The notes beneath the pieces were generated by a model, which searched no databases, was not told the origin of the DNA, and worked only from the letters and a program-made list of their open reading frames with translations. A DNA stretch of 60,310 nucleotides from Candidatus Omnitrophota bacterium (GTDB lineage Bacteria; Omnitrophota; Gorgyraeia; Zapsychrales; Zapsychraceae): assembly GCA_023136835.1 (NCBI GenBank), contig JAGLQN010000175.1, positions 1 through 60,310 of the forward strand. The letters are read 5' to 3'. A program made the position numbers and the translations under genes. Below are positions 31,656-40,424 of this stretch, in pieces (position 1 is the first letter of the stretch; the number at the start of each line of letters is the position of its first letter).

Positions 31656-34445
31656 TTATGCCTCACCTAAAAGATATTTTTTCCCTCTCATTTTTAAATA
31701 TCCTCGCTCTAACATCAAATTAATTATTTCGTCAGGTACCGTTTTTAACTTATGTCGGTATAGGCCATCGTTGTTTTTAATAAATTTCTCAGCCACTCTA
31801 TCTTCCCATACTTTTATACTGAGAAGGTTATCTTTATCTACTCTGAATCCTAGAGCTGTGAATATCTCTGGATTAGGGATATAAATTTTATCGGCATCAT
31901 ATTTAGCGGCTTGAGTGACCGCATCAGCTACTATTCCCTGATAAAATGTTTTAGTACCTTTCCCAATATTTCCCCCCGCCATTTGAACTAAGTCTGATAT
32001 TATTTCTTCCGAACTCTTAGGGTATTGTAAAGACTCAATAGTTACAGCATCCTTTTTCCCTCCGCCACCACTATTGCCTCTTACTTCCCCGTCGTTTATA
32101 TAATCATTCTCCGATTTTCTAGAATAGATGATAGTCCGACCATCTATTTCTTCCCCATTTATTATGTCCGTGCCGATTGGAATCTCATATAAATTATCCA
32201 GTATTCCTTTCTTGGAGTCGTGGTTAGTAGCCCACCACTGACTACTACTAGTCTCTATATCGGTCGGGGTGGATGTTATTCCTAGAATAGATGAATTATT
32301 ACTCAGGGTCTCCATTATCTCTCTGAAGTTCATCGGAGACATATTATGGTCTTGGTTAGCACACTCTACTCTCAAGTCTCGCATATATGCTATTGTTTTG
32401 TCATATAATCGGGGGTTAATTCTTTTACCAAATATATCATTCATAACTATTCTCATAGGGGTAGTACTTATATAATCATATGTCTTCACATCAGGGTGTC
32501 TAACGTTGTATATCCGCCTTAGATGCCCTGATTCATACTGCCCCTCTAGATATATCCATTGTTTTAACTCATCTGCCGCTCGCATCTCCTCGATACTTTC
32601 AGGGGTTATATCTCCATTTAGAAATGCCTCTCCGATCCGTTCTATTCTGAATTCTAACTCATTCGTGTGTATTAATCCCAACAGTCTCATGTTTTTCATC
32701 ATCTTTTTTTCCGAGATTGTTATTTTCGGGATTTTCCTATTGATGAAGTCTATTTGATCTATAATGGTACAAAAAAGGGTCCCCGATTTCAAAATCTGAA
32801 TCAGTGGACTACCGGGAATGAATAGGTGATGCCTTATCTTAGCATCAGTGGTTATTATAACTAAATTCTCCTCTACCGTAGCCATTACTAATGCCAAATA
32901 TATCCATTTCGGGCAGGTATCATACTCTTCTGCCATCGATCTATACTTGGATAAATTTCCAAAAAACGGTAGGTTTCCCGTGATATAGTCATCCATTATA
33001 GGCTTTATCAATTTACCTATCGTGGCATTTTTGGGGCATTCTTTACATACAATGGAGGGGACATATCCCAGAGATAAAAACTCTTTTCCATGGGGACATA
33101 CATCTGGTGAGCATAGTTCCAAATTACTTGGGTTATCCAAGAATCCTACCCCTGCTTTTAACAACCTCTGAATAATTATTTCTTTTACTTTTTTCGTATG
33201 AGCCAGGAAATTAACCCTCCCACCATAACCTATAATATTTTGCATCATAGCAATTGACCCCCAGGTTTTACCTTTATTAAACCCGTTCAATATCACCGTG
33301 TACTTCTCATGAGTTAGAATATCTTCCATACCTTTGGCCACATATTTGAATTGCTCTATAGTCTCCTCTACTCCGCCTATGATCCGTTCCTCTTTACCCT
33401 GTGAGAAATCCACTGCCTTTTCTAGATCTTCATATATTCTTTCCTGCTTATGGACCCTACAATCATCACAATACTCTCCTACATATTTTCCACATCGTTC
33501 CATTAATTTTTCACAGGTGAATGGTCTCAAACTTTTTCGTTTAATAGGCCTTAGATGCTTAGCGGTGGTTTTTTTGACATATTGTTCTTGTACCGAGAAA
33601 TAGGTATGAACATCTTTATCTCTTCCCCCATTTGCCATTATTTCAGCGGCAGCGGCCGTCATGAAATTCCATCCATCTCCTCCGGTGGTCTCTATATGCT
33701 CATCATATACTCGTTGAAAACAGGGTCTAATATCGTCATAGACCTCCGCGAAACTAGTTACTTTCGGAATATCAGCATACTCAAGATCATAGGTATCTCG
33801 AACTACATTATCATCTATTGATATTCCTAGTTTTTCCATATTATCTATTGTTATCTTATGATTATCTATATCTTCAATCTCATTACTAGTAATAATGTGT
33901 TCTCTAAAATCATCGTCCACAAAGAATGACCTAGAACCGGGATATAATAAATGGGTTCCCAATGGCGGTCTTATGCCTCTACCTAATCCTTTATCAACCG
34001 TATCTATAGGGAATATCTCTACATCTAATCCTAAGGAATCGGTCACTTTCTTTAAAAAATCATGCATCATCCAGACCGGCATTTCTTCAGAGAATACCCA
34101 GATATGATATCCTCTCCCCCCAGTCCGTTCAACTAGGATGGGTTTAGATATCCCTAAGAAATTGAGTTGGTCTTTGACTGATTTTATCATATTTTCGAGT
34201 TCTACCCAAGCCTCCGTATCGTCTGTGGAACCATGAGGGATATCTAGATCTATAGCCCCTAGTGAACATCTCCCATCTACGGACGGATATAATGCTAATA
34301 CCCTAGTGTGATTTTTGATATGGTCTAATAAATCTTCAGAGGTTAGCCTACGAAATATTCTTTTATAGGACCCATCTTTTTGCTGCTCGGCAAAAGTATC
34401 TCCCCTGAAGATGAATAGGGAGACGTATTCGGCTAAGGTGGTCAT
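31656..34445 (-). CDS. Primase-helicase fusion (archaeo-eukaryotic primase plus SF2-like helicase, 929 aa)
   Basis: Makes primers and probably unwinds DNA at the viral fork. The N-terminal archaeo-eukaryotic primase has Asp-Leu-Asp (66-68), Gly-Gly-Arg-Gly-Tyr-His-Ile-Trp (109-116), Glu-Ile-Phe-Pro, and Leu-Gly-Arg-Gly-Ile-Arg-Pro-Pro-Leu-Gly-Thr-His (154-165). These are the catalytic acids, the conserved His and the template loop. Two cysteine clusters follow (about 313-333 and 440-470), likely zinc or iron-sulfur. A Gly-Phe-Asn-Lys-Gly-Lys-Thr P-loop (about 392) and Ile-Ile-Asp-Gln-Ile-Asp motif II mark a degenerate helicase. The end looks winged-helix-like. It is abutted by the XPD-like helicase gene, so the two act together. 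Confidence 0.85.
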   Translation of the reverse strand: MTTLAEYVSLFIFRGDTFAEQQKDGSYKRIFRRLTSEDLLDHIKNHTRVLALYPSVDGRCSLGAIDLDIPHGSTDDTEAWVELENMIKSVKDQLNFLGISKPILVERTGGRGYHIWVFSEEMPVWMMHDFLKKVTDSLGLDVEIFPIDTVDKGLGRGIRPPLGTHLLYPGSRSFFVDDDFREHIITSNEIEDIDNHKITIDNMEKLGISIDDNVVRDTYDLEYADIPKVTSFAEVYDDIRPCFQRVYDEHIETTGGDGWNFMTAAAAEIMANGGRDKDVHTYFSVQEQYVKKTTAKHLRPIKRKSLRPFTCEKLMERCGKYVGEYCDDCRVHKQERIYEDLEKAVDFSQGKEERIIGGVEETIEQFKYVAKGMEDILTHEKYTVILNGFNKGKTWGSIAMMQNIIGYGGRVNFLAHTKKVKEIIIQRLLKAGVGFLDNPSNLELCSPDVCPHGKEFLSLGYVPSIVCKECPKNATIGKLIKPIMDDYITGNLPFFGNLSKYRSMAEEYDTCPKWIYLALVMATVEENLVIITTDAKIRHHLFIPGSPLIQILKSGTLFCTIIDQIDFINRKIPKITISEKKMMKNMRLLGLIHTNELEFRIERIGEAFLNGDITPESIEEMRAADELKQWIYLEGQYESGHLRRIYNVRHPDVKTYDYISTTPMRIVMNDIFGKRINPRLYDKTIAYMRDLRVECANQDHNMSPMNFREIMETLSNNSSILGITSTPTDIETSSSQWWATNHDSKKGILDNLYEIPIGTDIINGEEIDGRTIIYSRKSENDYINDGEVRGNSGGGGKKDAVTIESLQYPKSSEEIISDLVQMAGGNIGKGTKTFYQGIVADAVTQAAKYDADKIYIPNPEIFTALGFRVDKDNLLSIKVWEDRVAEKFIKNNDGLYRHKLKTVPDEIINLMLERGYLKMRGKKYLLGEA

Positions 34446-36122
34446 TTATACGTATATGACTCTTTCCTGCATGTCGACTGGAAACTCTTTATTATTGAAT
34501 TTATATAGTCTCCTGAACGCCCCATCCATGATATGTGTATCTCCCCAATCGGTATCAGACCGAATTATGCGTCCAACTCCCTGAACTAGTTTCTGACAGG
34601 CATCCTGGAAATATCTCTTTTTATCTCGGTTCATCCATCCCTGTACAACGGGATCCTTCGTGTCTTTAAATGGTATTTTAGCTATACCCAAGAATCGGGC
34701 TCTGTCGTCTTTGAAATCTTCCCCCTCCCACAAGGAAGGGCTGATGATAAGTCCGTTTGGAATATTATAATGATCATCCAGAAGATATTCGACATTATCG
34801 CCTCTATTATGAGATACTACTCTATGAGCTTCGTCTGGCATCATGGATTGGATATATTTAGTATAGTGAGCCACTTCGGCAAATGAATTGCATAATATTA
34901 GTCCCCGGTGGTCGGGGTATCTTAATAATAATCCAGATATCATTTTACCCATGGTATCTCTCTTTCGGTCCATCCCTCCCTTCTCCCAATTCATAGTTGG
35001 TTGGGAGTAGGAATATATGGGGGCTTTCTCTTTAGGGAAGGTAGAGGCCATAGTATAATAGAATACCTCACTAGGATCTAACCCTAGTCTATTACACAGG
35101 ACTTCTTTCCTAGGAAGAGTGGCACTCATTATTAGACTAATCTCAGAATGTCTCATCAGGGTGTTCTTGATATAGGAGCCAATGGCTAATGGTATCATTT
35201 TAAAACCATCGGGGTCCAAATGAATAACCCAATTACCCGGGTTTTCTTTGTATGAATTATAAAGAGTAGTGGTCCTATCACCGAGGGTATTAAGCATTTG
35301 CGCTCTTCGTTTGAGTCCATCCTGTCCTGATTTACGGGCGATGTCAGTATCGCCAATTCGTAATGTTACTACCTCATTTAACTGTTCCAACCACTTGACT
35401 GCTGAATTGAGATTTTTTATTTCTCCCATCGGAACCTGATCAAATTCTGGGTAATCCTTAAAATCTACACCATGTATATATCTCACATGATATAATCCTA
35501 AGTCATGAATAGAAAAAGAGTTAACCTCGCGGAGATATGATTCGAGATTATGTCCCTCATCTAATATCTGAAGAGGTTTTCTATTAAACTCACATCCGGG
35601 TAAATTCTTTTTGAGGACGTAATAAGGATAGTTGAACACAGTGTGTTTAGCATTAACTCCCCTCTCAACATTCCTCCAATATTGGCACCTTTCATCTGAG
35701 TCTTCTGACCGCCATCCTTTATCCCCATATGCTCGGTATTTGCCTCCTTGAATCGGTTTATGAGAACAGACAAATTTATCAGGGCCGGTTATACACATCC
35801 CCTTATCACAAGTTTTAGTTCTATTAGAAGCACATGGAAAATTACCTCTACCTTCTACCTTCTGATATTCAGGACCTAGTTCGATATACTGTGCCTGTAA
35901 TTTTTTCATGGTGGTTAATATGTCAGCTCCACCTAATAAATTACTTAAAGTTGCTGCTATAATAGACTTTCCTGAACCAGTCCGGCCGTCTAGGGCTAAT
36001 ATTTTATAATTATTATGAATTGCTCCGTATAAGGAGGCGACTGCGGCTGCCTGTCCTGTTCTATATTCGTCTTTAGGATTATATTTTAAATCCAGAGCGG
36101 TTCTACGAGATAGTAATTCCAT
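34446..36122 (-). CDS. XPD/Rad3-family (DinG-like) SF2 helicase (558 aa)
   Basis: A 5'-3' DNA helicase candidate. Walker A is Gly-Arg-Thr-Gly-Ser-Gly-Lys-Ser (46-53). Motif II is Asp-Glu-Gly-His (188-191), followed by Asn-Leu-Glu, a variant of the XPD Asp-Glu-Ala-His. Cysteines at about 97, 105, 110, 119 and 146 lie where XPD-type helicases hold a 4Fe-4S cluster. Near the end are Leu-Trp-Glu-Gly-Glu-Asp-Phe and Gln-Gly-Val-Gly-Arg-Ile-Ile-Arg (motifs V and VI). It is the first gene of the minus-strand replication operon and has a clear promoter (36142-36181). GAGGATT precedes the ATG. It may act at the replication fork. Confidence 0.9.
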   Translation of the reverse strand: MELLSRRTALDLKYNPKDEYRTGQAAAVASLYGAIHNNYKILALDGRTGSGKSIIAATLSNLLGGADILTTMKKLQAQYIELGPEYQKVEGRGNFPCASNRTKTCDKGMCITGPDKFVCSHKPIQGGKYRAYGDKGWRSEDSDERCQYWRNVERGVNAKHTVFNYPYYVLKKNLPGCEFNRKPLQILDEGHNLESYLREVNSFSIHDLGLYHVRYIHGVDFKDYPEFDQVPMGEIKNLNSAVKWLEQLNEVVTLRIGDTDIARKSGQDGLKRRAQMLNTLGDRTTTLYNSYKENPGNWVIHLDPDGFKMIPLAIGSYIKNTLMRHSEISLIMSATLPRKEVLCNRLGLDPSEVFYYTMASTFPKEKAPIYSYSQPTMNWEKGGMDRKRDTMGKMISGLLLRYPDHRGLILCNSFAEVAHYTKYIQSMMPDEAHRVVSHNRGDNVEYLLDDHYNIPNGLIISPSLWEGEDFKDDRARFLGIAKIPFKDTKDPVVQGWMNRDKKRYFQDACQKLVQGVGRIIRSDTDWGDTHIMDGAFRRLYKFNNKEFPVDMQERVIYV

Positions 36123-36141
36123 TTTATATCAATCCTCTGTA

Positions 36142-36181
36142 TAATTTGCTGGAATATTAAATGTCTTAAAAGTATATATAG
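36142..36181 (-). promoter_or_regulatory. Promoter of the helicase-primase operon
   Basis: On the minus strand a TATATATAC box (36173-36181) is followed by AAGACATTTAATATT and AGCAAATTA (36142-36150), the same extended start-site motif as at 1703-1726. The ATG is about 20 bases further. Confidence 0.75.
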
Positions 36182-36392
36182 ATATTCCTATTATTCACTG
36201 GATGGATCTTTTTTACTCTATTCCTCTACCCCGATCAATCATCAACTATCTTATAACAATTTAATACTTTTATATATCAAAAAGAAGGAAAAAAATAATT
36301 TTCTCTTTACTTTAATATTACTTATATCTATATATAATCGCATAAGCGAAACCATCCTATCACACTATCCTATTATACCGAATGGGGATGAG

Positions 36393-36437
36393 TATAAATA
36401 CTTATAAGACATATACTTGTTGCAGCAGAAATCAAGC
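36393..36437 (+). promoter_or_regulatory. Promoter of the RPA-like gene
   Basis: TATAAATA (36393-36400) is followed by AGACATATACTTGTTGCAGC and AGAAATCAAG (36408-36437), a looser copy of the shared start-site motif. The ATG at 36451 follows closely. Confidence 0.65.
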
Positions 36438-36450
36438 TGCAGGAAATTAC

Positions 36451-37749
36451 ATGACAACTAAAAAGCCAACTAAGAAAGAGATTCTCGCGTCTCTGAAAAG
36501 CGAATTTGGATTGGATGTTCCTAAATTGGAAGACGAGGTATATCTCAAAGCCCTTAATGATTGGGAACAATTATCTATCCGAACAATTGCCAGTAGATGC
36601 CGATTCTATCTGACTGGAGCTGACCGGGATGCAGAAAAAGAATCTATAGATATTTCCGGTGTGTTCCTGGGGTCCAGAGATCTGGTAACCGCTAAGAAAC
36701 CTCTAGGAAAAAACAAAGTTCAGTTACTCACTTTCCTGATGAAAGGAGAGGATGATAGATTACGAGTCTTCTCAGAACCATCTACCCCGACTCATTTTAA
36801 GGGGTTCAAGAAGGAGGTTTTCGGGAAACTGATTGAGGGTAAGATGCTGATGACTGGTAAGGATGATCGAACTTTCTGTACTCCTAAGGATGTTGTGGTT
36901 ACTGATCCTGAATTTACCCTGGATACCTCTCAGATTGAGGTACTTGATGTACAGGGAGTATATGACTTACCCGAGTACAGAGAGTGTGCCGTATTAGTCG
37001 AAATCAATTCTATATGGCCCCTTAGGATACCTGAATGGGAAGCAGATAACTGGGAGGATGAAGACTATCCAGCAGTGGTTAAAGAAACTCCGGTATTCCA
37101 GATATATGCCAAAGCTGAAGAGGATGCCCCGATATTAAGAGCTTCATTACATCCGGTACATATCGGTAGACCAATTATTCAGATGGAAGACTTCGATGTC
37201 CTCTGGCAGGAAGGAACCGATATCGAGGATGAATTGTCGCCATCGTTCTCTGGGAGAAAAGTAATCCTATTCGGCCAGAAAAGAACCAATAGCTCCTATG
37301 AGGATAGAGAGTATGTCGAGTTCGACCTGAACGCTGTTATTGAAGTGACTGAAGAACCGATTGTGGTTAAGCCGGCTGCAGAAACAATCCCAGGTAAGAG
37401 TAAAGACAAAGGGGATAAAGAGGCTAAGAAGGTTAAGAAGGCGGAAAAAGAAGCTAAGAAGGTAGCCGTTAGAGTGGCTAAAGTCGCTGAATCTGTAGAA
37501 GCACTTCGAGAAGAGGCTACTCCGACCATTGTGCGAAGTATGCATGATGAGAAGTTCTTCAAGGATGTTGAGGATAATCATCTGCAGGCTATGATCGATG
37601 AGGAGATGAGAGAGCTCGGAATCGAGCCAGTAGCAGATGTAGAGGAAGAGTCCGATAAATCCGAGGAAGTCCCAGAAGAGGAAACCGAGGAAACCACGAA
37701 GGACGAAAAACCAGCGGAAGAGACTGAGGACGTGTTTGGAGAGGAGTAA
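36451..37749 (+). CDS. Putative single-stranded DNA-binding protein (RPA-like, 432 aa)
   Basis: Residues about 45-310 form a chain of strand-rich domains that look like OB folds (for example Ile-Asp-Ile-Ser-Gly-Val-Phe-Leu-Gly near 65, and Lys-Val-Ile-Leu-Phe-Gly-Gln-Lys near 270). A Lys/Ala-rich helix follows (about 320-350), then a very acidic tail (last 60 residues, Glu/Asp repeats), as in SSB and RPA proteins that recruit partners. It opens the plus-strand replication operon. I chose ATG 36451 because AGGAAAT lies just before it and the promoter's start motif ends at 36437. The role fits the neighbouring clamp loader, clamp and polymerase. The OB folds are inferred from pattern only. Confidence 0.65.
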   Translation: MTTKKPTKKEILASLKSEFGLDVPKLEDEVYLKALNDWEQLSIRTIASRCRFYLTGADRDAEKESIDISGVFLGSRDLVTAKKPLGKNKVQLLTFLMKGEDDRLRVFSEPSTPTHFKGFKKEVFGKLIEGKMLMTGKDDRTFCTPKDVVVTDPEFTLDTSQIEVLDVQGVYDLPEYRECAVLVEINSIWPLRIPEWEADNWEDEDYPAVVKETPVFQIYAKAEEDAPILRASLHPVHIGRPIIQMEDFDVLWQEGTDIEDELSPSFSGRKVILFGQKRTNSSYEDREYVEFDLNAVIEVTEEPIVVKPAAETIPGKSKDKGDKEAKKVKKAEKEAKKVAVRVAKVAESVEALREEATPTIVRSMHDEKFFKDVEDNHLQAMIDEEMRELGIEPVADVEEESDKSEEVPEEETEETTKDEKPAEETEDVFGEE

Positions 37750-37780
37750 TCCTCTCTTTCATTTCTTGGAGATGATGAGA

Positions 37781-38209
37781 ATGAAATATGATGAGAATGG
37801 GGAGCAGATGGTAGAACATCATACTCATTATAAAGAAATTCATGGATATGATGAGACTGTCTGGATGACGAATAGCGAACATCAGAAATTACATAGGAAA
37901 TTGAGGGAAGGGGGTAAATGTAATGTACCGGTAGAAGAATTAACTAAGATCGCGAGAGCAGCTCATTTAAGAACGAAAAAGAGAGCCGAGTATATGAAAA
38001 AGCATAATAGAAAATACTGGCAAGACCATAAAGAAGCGATTACAGAGAAGGGAAAAGAATACCATGAAAAACATAAGGAAAAGATCAACCAATACCAAAA
38101 AAACTATCGGGAAGAAAATAGAGAAAAAATAAAGGAACAAAAAAGAGAATGGTATATGAGGAAGAAACAAAAAACAGAAGTATGTAAGCAATATAGAGAG
38201 GCGATATAA
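37781..38209 (+). CDS. HNH-like protein with basic KxxREE repeats (142 aa)
   Basis: Residues about 12-40 hold a His-His-Thr-His-Tyr ... Val-Trp-Met-Thr-Asn-Ser-Glu-His-Gln-Lys-Leu-His pattern, matching the His and Asn of HNH nucleases (His-His, then Asn-Ser-Glu-His, then Leu-His). The rest (about 65-140) is a long basic helix of repeats near Lys-Tyr-Arg-Glu-Glu-Asn-Arg-Glu, common in phage homing-type endonucleases as a DNA-binding arm. GGAG lies 9 bases before the ATG at 37781. It may be a free-standing homing endonuclease or a nuclease used in replication. Similar basic repeats occur in genes 51120 and 59638. Confidence 0.65.
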   Translation: MKYDENGEQMVEHHTHYKEIHGYDETVWMTNSEHQKLHRKLREGGKCNVPVEELTKIARAAHLRTKKRAEYMKKHNRKYWQDHKEAITEKGKEYHEKHKEKINQYQKNYREENREKIKEQKREWYMRKKQKTEVCKQYREAI

Positions 38210-38212
38210 GGA

Positions 38213-39112
38213 ATGATTAGCAAAGAGGATGAAGATTCGCTCTTCGAGGAGCTATCAGATGAGGAATTAGACCCAGAAGAGATAGCAGAGCGGTTAATGG
38301 CTCCCAGGACCACTTATGACCAATCGACTATATGTATGGGTCTTTGGGGATTGAATGACTCTCTCAAATCCGGAGTGGCCATTGATTGCCGAAGTAAAAA
38401 ACAGATTGAAAATCACGAATTAGTGTTTGTAATAGATCTGGATGATGCAAACCGGACGTTATGGAAAAACCACTGGGATTCGAGCTCGGATATAAGGATT
38501 ATGAATCCGACTGTATGGCAGGAGTCTTCTGAAGGAGGGAGAAGGGAGATAGATTATGATAGAACTTTGAAAGTTATACATTCTATTATATCTAAAATTG
38601 ATGGGATGTTAAAGAAAGAGGTTAAAATAGCCGGAGTTGTGTTTGATGGTTTAGATAAATTGCTTGACAACGCTGAGAACACAATGCGCCTTGATAAGCA
38701 GCTCGAGATTGATGAAGGGGTTACTTTTGCATTCTGGAGGAGGAGAAATAAATATTTCTTGGATATTATGAAGGCGACGAAGTCTCTATCTTGCGCGAGA
38801 TATTTTGTTACCCATTCTAAAATGAGACAAAAAAAGAAGACTAATCAGGCGGGGGTAGAGGTAGTAGTCCGAGAATGGGAAGAACCAGATTGGCATAAAA
38901 GCGTGGCTGATGAGTTATGGCAAATCATTCATTGCAAGAAGGTAGAAGACGGCGAGGGAGATACTACTTATAGCGCGAAGGTGGAAAAATCTAAGGGATG
39001 TCCCGAACTAGTAGGATCCATCCACACTACTATGACAGTAAAGAATAAGAAGGTCAAATTCACTGGACTACCATTTTTGAGAGATAAAGAAAACGTTGAG
39101 GTGAGAAAATGA
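38213..39112 (+). CDS. RecA-like P-loop ATPase (Sak4-like, 299 aa)
   Basis: Probable recombination mediator or annealing ATPase. A P-loop-like Gly-Leu-Asn-Asp-Ser-Leu-Lys-Ser (46-53) has lost the second Gly of Walker A but keeps Lys-Ser. Walker B is Ala-Gly-Val-Val-Phe-Asp-Gly-Leu-Asp (about 142-150). A Thr-His-Ser motif (about 204) fits motif III. The N-terminus (1-28) is an acidic Glu/Asp arm. The size matches Sak4-type RadA-core ATPases of viruses. It is followed with a 4-base overlap by the dUTPase gene. The degenerate P-loop is worth noting. Confidence 0.65.
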   Translation: MISKEDEDSLFEELSDEELDPEEIAERLMAPRTTYDQSTICMGLWGLNDSLKSGVAIDCRSKKQIENHELVFVIDLDDANRTLWKNHWDSSSDIRIMNPTVWQESSEGGRREIDYDRTLKVIHSIISKIDGMLKKEVKIAGVVFDGLDKLLDNAENTMRLDKQLEIDEGVTFAFWRRRNKYFLDIMKATKSLSCARYFVTHSKMRQKKKTNQAGVEVVVREWEEPDWHKSVADELWQIIHCKKVEDGEGDTTYSAKVEKSKGCPELVGSIHTTMTVKNKKVKFTGLPFLRDKENVEVRK

Positions 39113-39648
39113 TTGTAAAAGGGAGTGATATACTCCCATTAATGGGACCGGGCCTAGTTTCTCCTGAGATCCAGATACAACCAGCAGGAATCGATTTAAC
39201 CGTGAAACACATCCGTGAATACCGGAGTGGAGGGGTATTGGACTTCACTAATGAACAAAGAGTTCTCCCCAAGACCGATAGGCTATTTTGGGGTGGAAAA
39301 GATACCACTTCCCCATATATTAATTTAGCACCAGGAGGTTATTTAGTTGAATTAGACCCAATAGTCAGCATTCCTAATGATATGATAGCATTCGCTCAAC
39401 CCAGAAGCAGTCTAACTAGGATGGGATGTGGTATCCATTCAGGTATTTGGGATCCTGGATATAAGGGGAATAGTACAGTTGTATTGAATGTGTATAATCC
39501 ACATGGAGTTAGGATTTATAAGAATGCTAGGATCGCCCAATTGATATATGCTAGAATGGAAAGTTCGGCGGATAAGCTATATGATGGAGTTTATCAGGGA
39601 TCTGGTATTATAGACGAAACACCTTCGAATCAAACCGGACTAAAATGA
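39109..39648 (+). CDS. dcd: dCTP deaminase / dUTP diphosphatase family protein
   Basis: Supplies dUMP for thymidylate synthesis and keeps dUTP low. The 179 residues carry the trimeric dUTPase/Dcd motifs: Gln-Pro-Ala-Gly-Ile-Asp-Leu-Thr (about 24-31), Ala-Gln-Pro-Arg-Ser-Ser-Leu-Thr-Arg-Met-Gly (about 98-108), Gly-Ile-Trp-Asp-Pro-Gly-Tyr-Lys-Gly (about 114-122), Arg-Ile-Ala-Gln-Leu-Ile (about 141-146) and Tyr-Gln-Gly-Ser-Gly (about 162-166). Archaeal members may deaminate dCTP, hydrolyse dUTP, or both; the sequence alone does not decide. GAGGTGA precedes the ATG. It fits the pyrimidine cluster downstream. Confidence 0.85.
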   Translation: MIVKGSDILPLMGPGLVSPEIQIQPAGIDLTVKHIREYRSGGVLDFTNEQRVLPKTDRLFWGGKDTTSPYINLAPGGYLVELDPIVSIPNDMIAFAQPRSSLTRMGCGIHSGIWDPGYKGNSTVVLNVYNPHGVRIYKNARIAQLIYARMESSADKLYDGVYQGSGIIDETPSNQTGLK

Positions 39649-40340
39649 TGCCAACTCCCGATACAGAATATAGGAACGGAATGCGGATATATCCAGTACC
39701 AGGTCCGAATGGAGAGATATTACATTTCCCCTCCGTTACGACCGTCCTGAACATCCTACCTAAACCAGCATCTCTCCTGAACTATATAGAATGGGATCCG
39801 GAAAAGGCTGAGAAAAATATGAAACGTAGAGCCATGGTCGGCTCTACTGCTCACTATTATTTCGAATGCGTTCAGGCTAGGAAACTCCAAAATCATAATC
39901 CAATTATAGAAGAGGATATACAATTTAATAAGTTCTTTAATGCAAAGACAGCTAAAGCAATTGGCGAAATATGCAAAAAGATTGCTCTATATATACGGTT
40001 TAATGACTTTGAACCTTGGTTCCTCGAGGAAAAGACTTGGTCGCACGAACTCCAAACGGCCGGTAGAGTAGATTTTATTGGAAAATTTAACGGTGTTAGC
40101 TGTATTTTAGATCTAAAGACCGCTAAATCATTTTATCCTCCGGAAAATGGGATAGACCCCCATGCTTTACAACTGGCCGCTTATAAACAAGGGCTCAAGG
40201 AAGTTCACGGAATAGAGGTTGAGAAACTCTACATCTTAAGAGTTAATGAGGCTAAGCAACCGCAGTTGAAAGAGGTATCTGATGATAAGGATGGTTTTTT
40301 AATGGCCAGAGAATTATTCCGGGAAGAGCATGGATTCTGA
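39645..40340 (+). CDS. RecB/Cas4-like PD-(D/E)XK exonuclease (231 aa)
   Basis: Likely a DNA exonuclease for recombination or end processing. Key residues follow the RecB-like order: Gly-Ser-Thr-Ala-His (His70), Glu-Glu-Lys-Thr-Trp (about 128-132), Gly-Arg-Val-Asp-Phe (Asp143), Leu-Asp-Leu-Lys-Thr (Asp156, Lys158) and Leu-Gln-Leu-Ala-Ala-Tyr (about 181-186). No Cas4-type C-terminal cysteine cluster is visible, so it resembles phage exonucleases more than Cas4. It overlaps the dcd gene by 4 bases. With the RecA-like ATPase two genes upstream, it may form a recombination pair. Confidence 0.82.
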   Translation: MMPTPDTEYRNGMRIYPVPGPNGEILHFPSVTTVLNILPKPASLLNYIEWDPEKAEKNMKRRAMVGSTAHYYFECVQARKLQNHNPIIEEDIQFNKFFNAKTAKAIGEICKKIALYIRFNDFEPWFLEEKTWSHELQTAGRVDFIGKFNGVSCILDLKTAKSFYPPENGIDPHALQLAAYKQGLKEVHGIEVEKLYILRVNEAKQPQLKEVSDDKDGFLMARELFREEHGF

Positions 40341-40344
40341 GATG

Positions 40345-40385
40345 ATTATATATAGTATATAGGCGTACAAGTAATTATCAGAGTT
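40345..40385 (+). promoter_or_regulatory. Promoter of gene 40425
   Basis: TTATATATAG (about 40347-40356) is followed by GGCGTACAAG and TAATTATCAG (40362-40381), a version of the shared start-site motif. Confidence 0.6.
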
Positions 40386-40424
40386 GAAATATACTCAACA
40401 ATAATGATAATGGAGTTAAATGAA

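Larger units (their letters stand above)
36123..36450. other. Divergent promoter region between replication operons
   Basis: No gene is visible. The left side holds the minus-strand promoter of the helicase operon (36142-36181), and the right side holds the plus-strand promoter of the RPA-like gene (36393-36437). The 210 bases between them are AT-rich with T-runs and a TATATATAA patch near 36330, and could hold shared control sites or an origin. Confidence 0.55.

Noticed and set aside
33334-34107. Plus-strand frames opposite the primase-helicase gene
   Set aside because: Antisense to a gene with intact catalytic motifs; no promoter or ribosome-binding site.
37267-37882. Minus-strand Ser/Leu/Phe-rich frames opposite the RPA-like gene
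   Set aside because: Reverse complement of the Lys/Glu/Ala-rich tail gives long open frames by composition alone.
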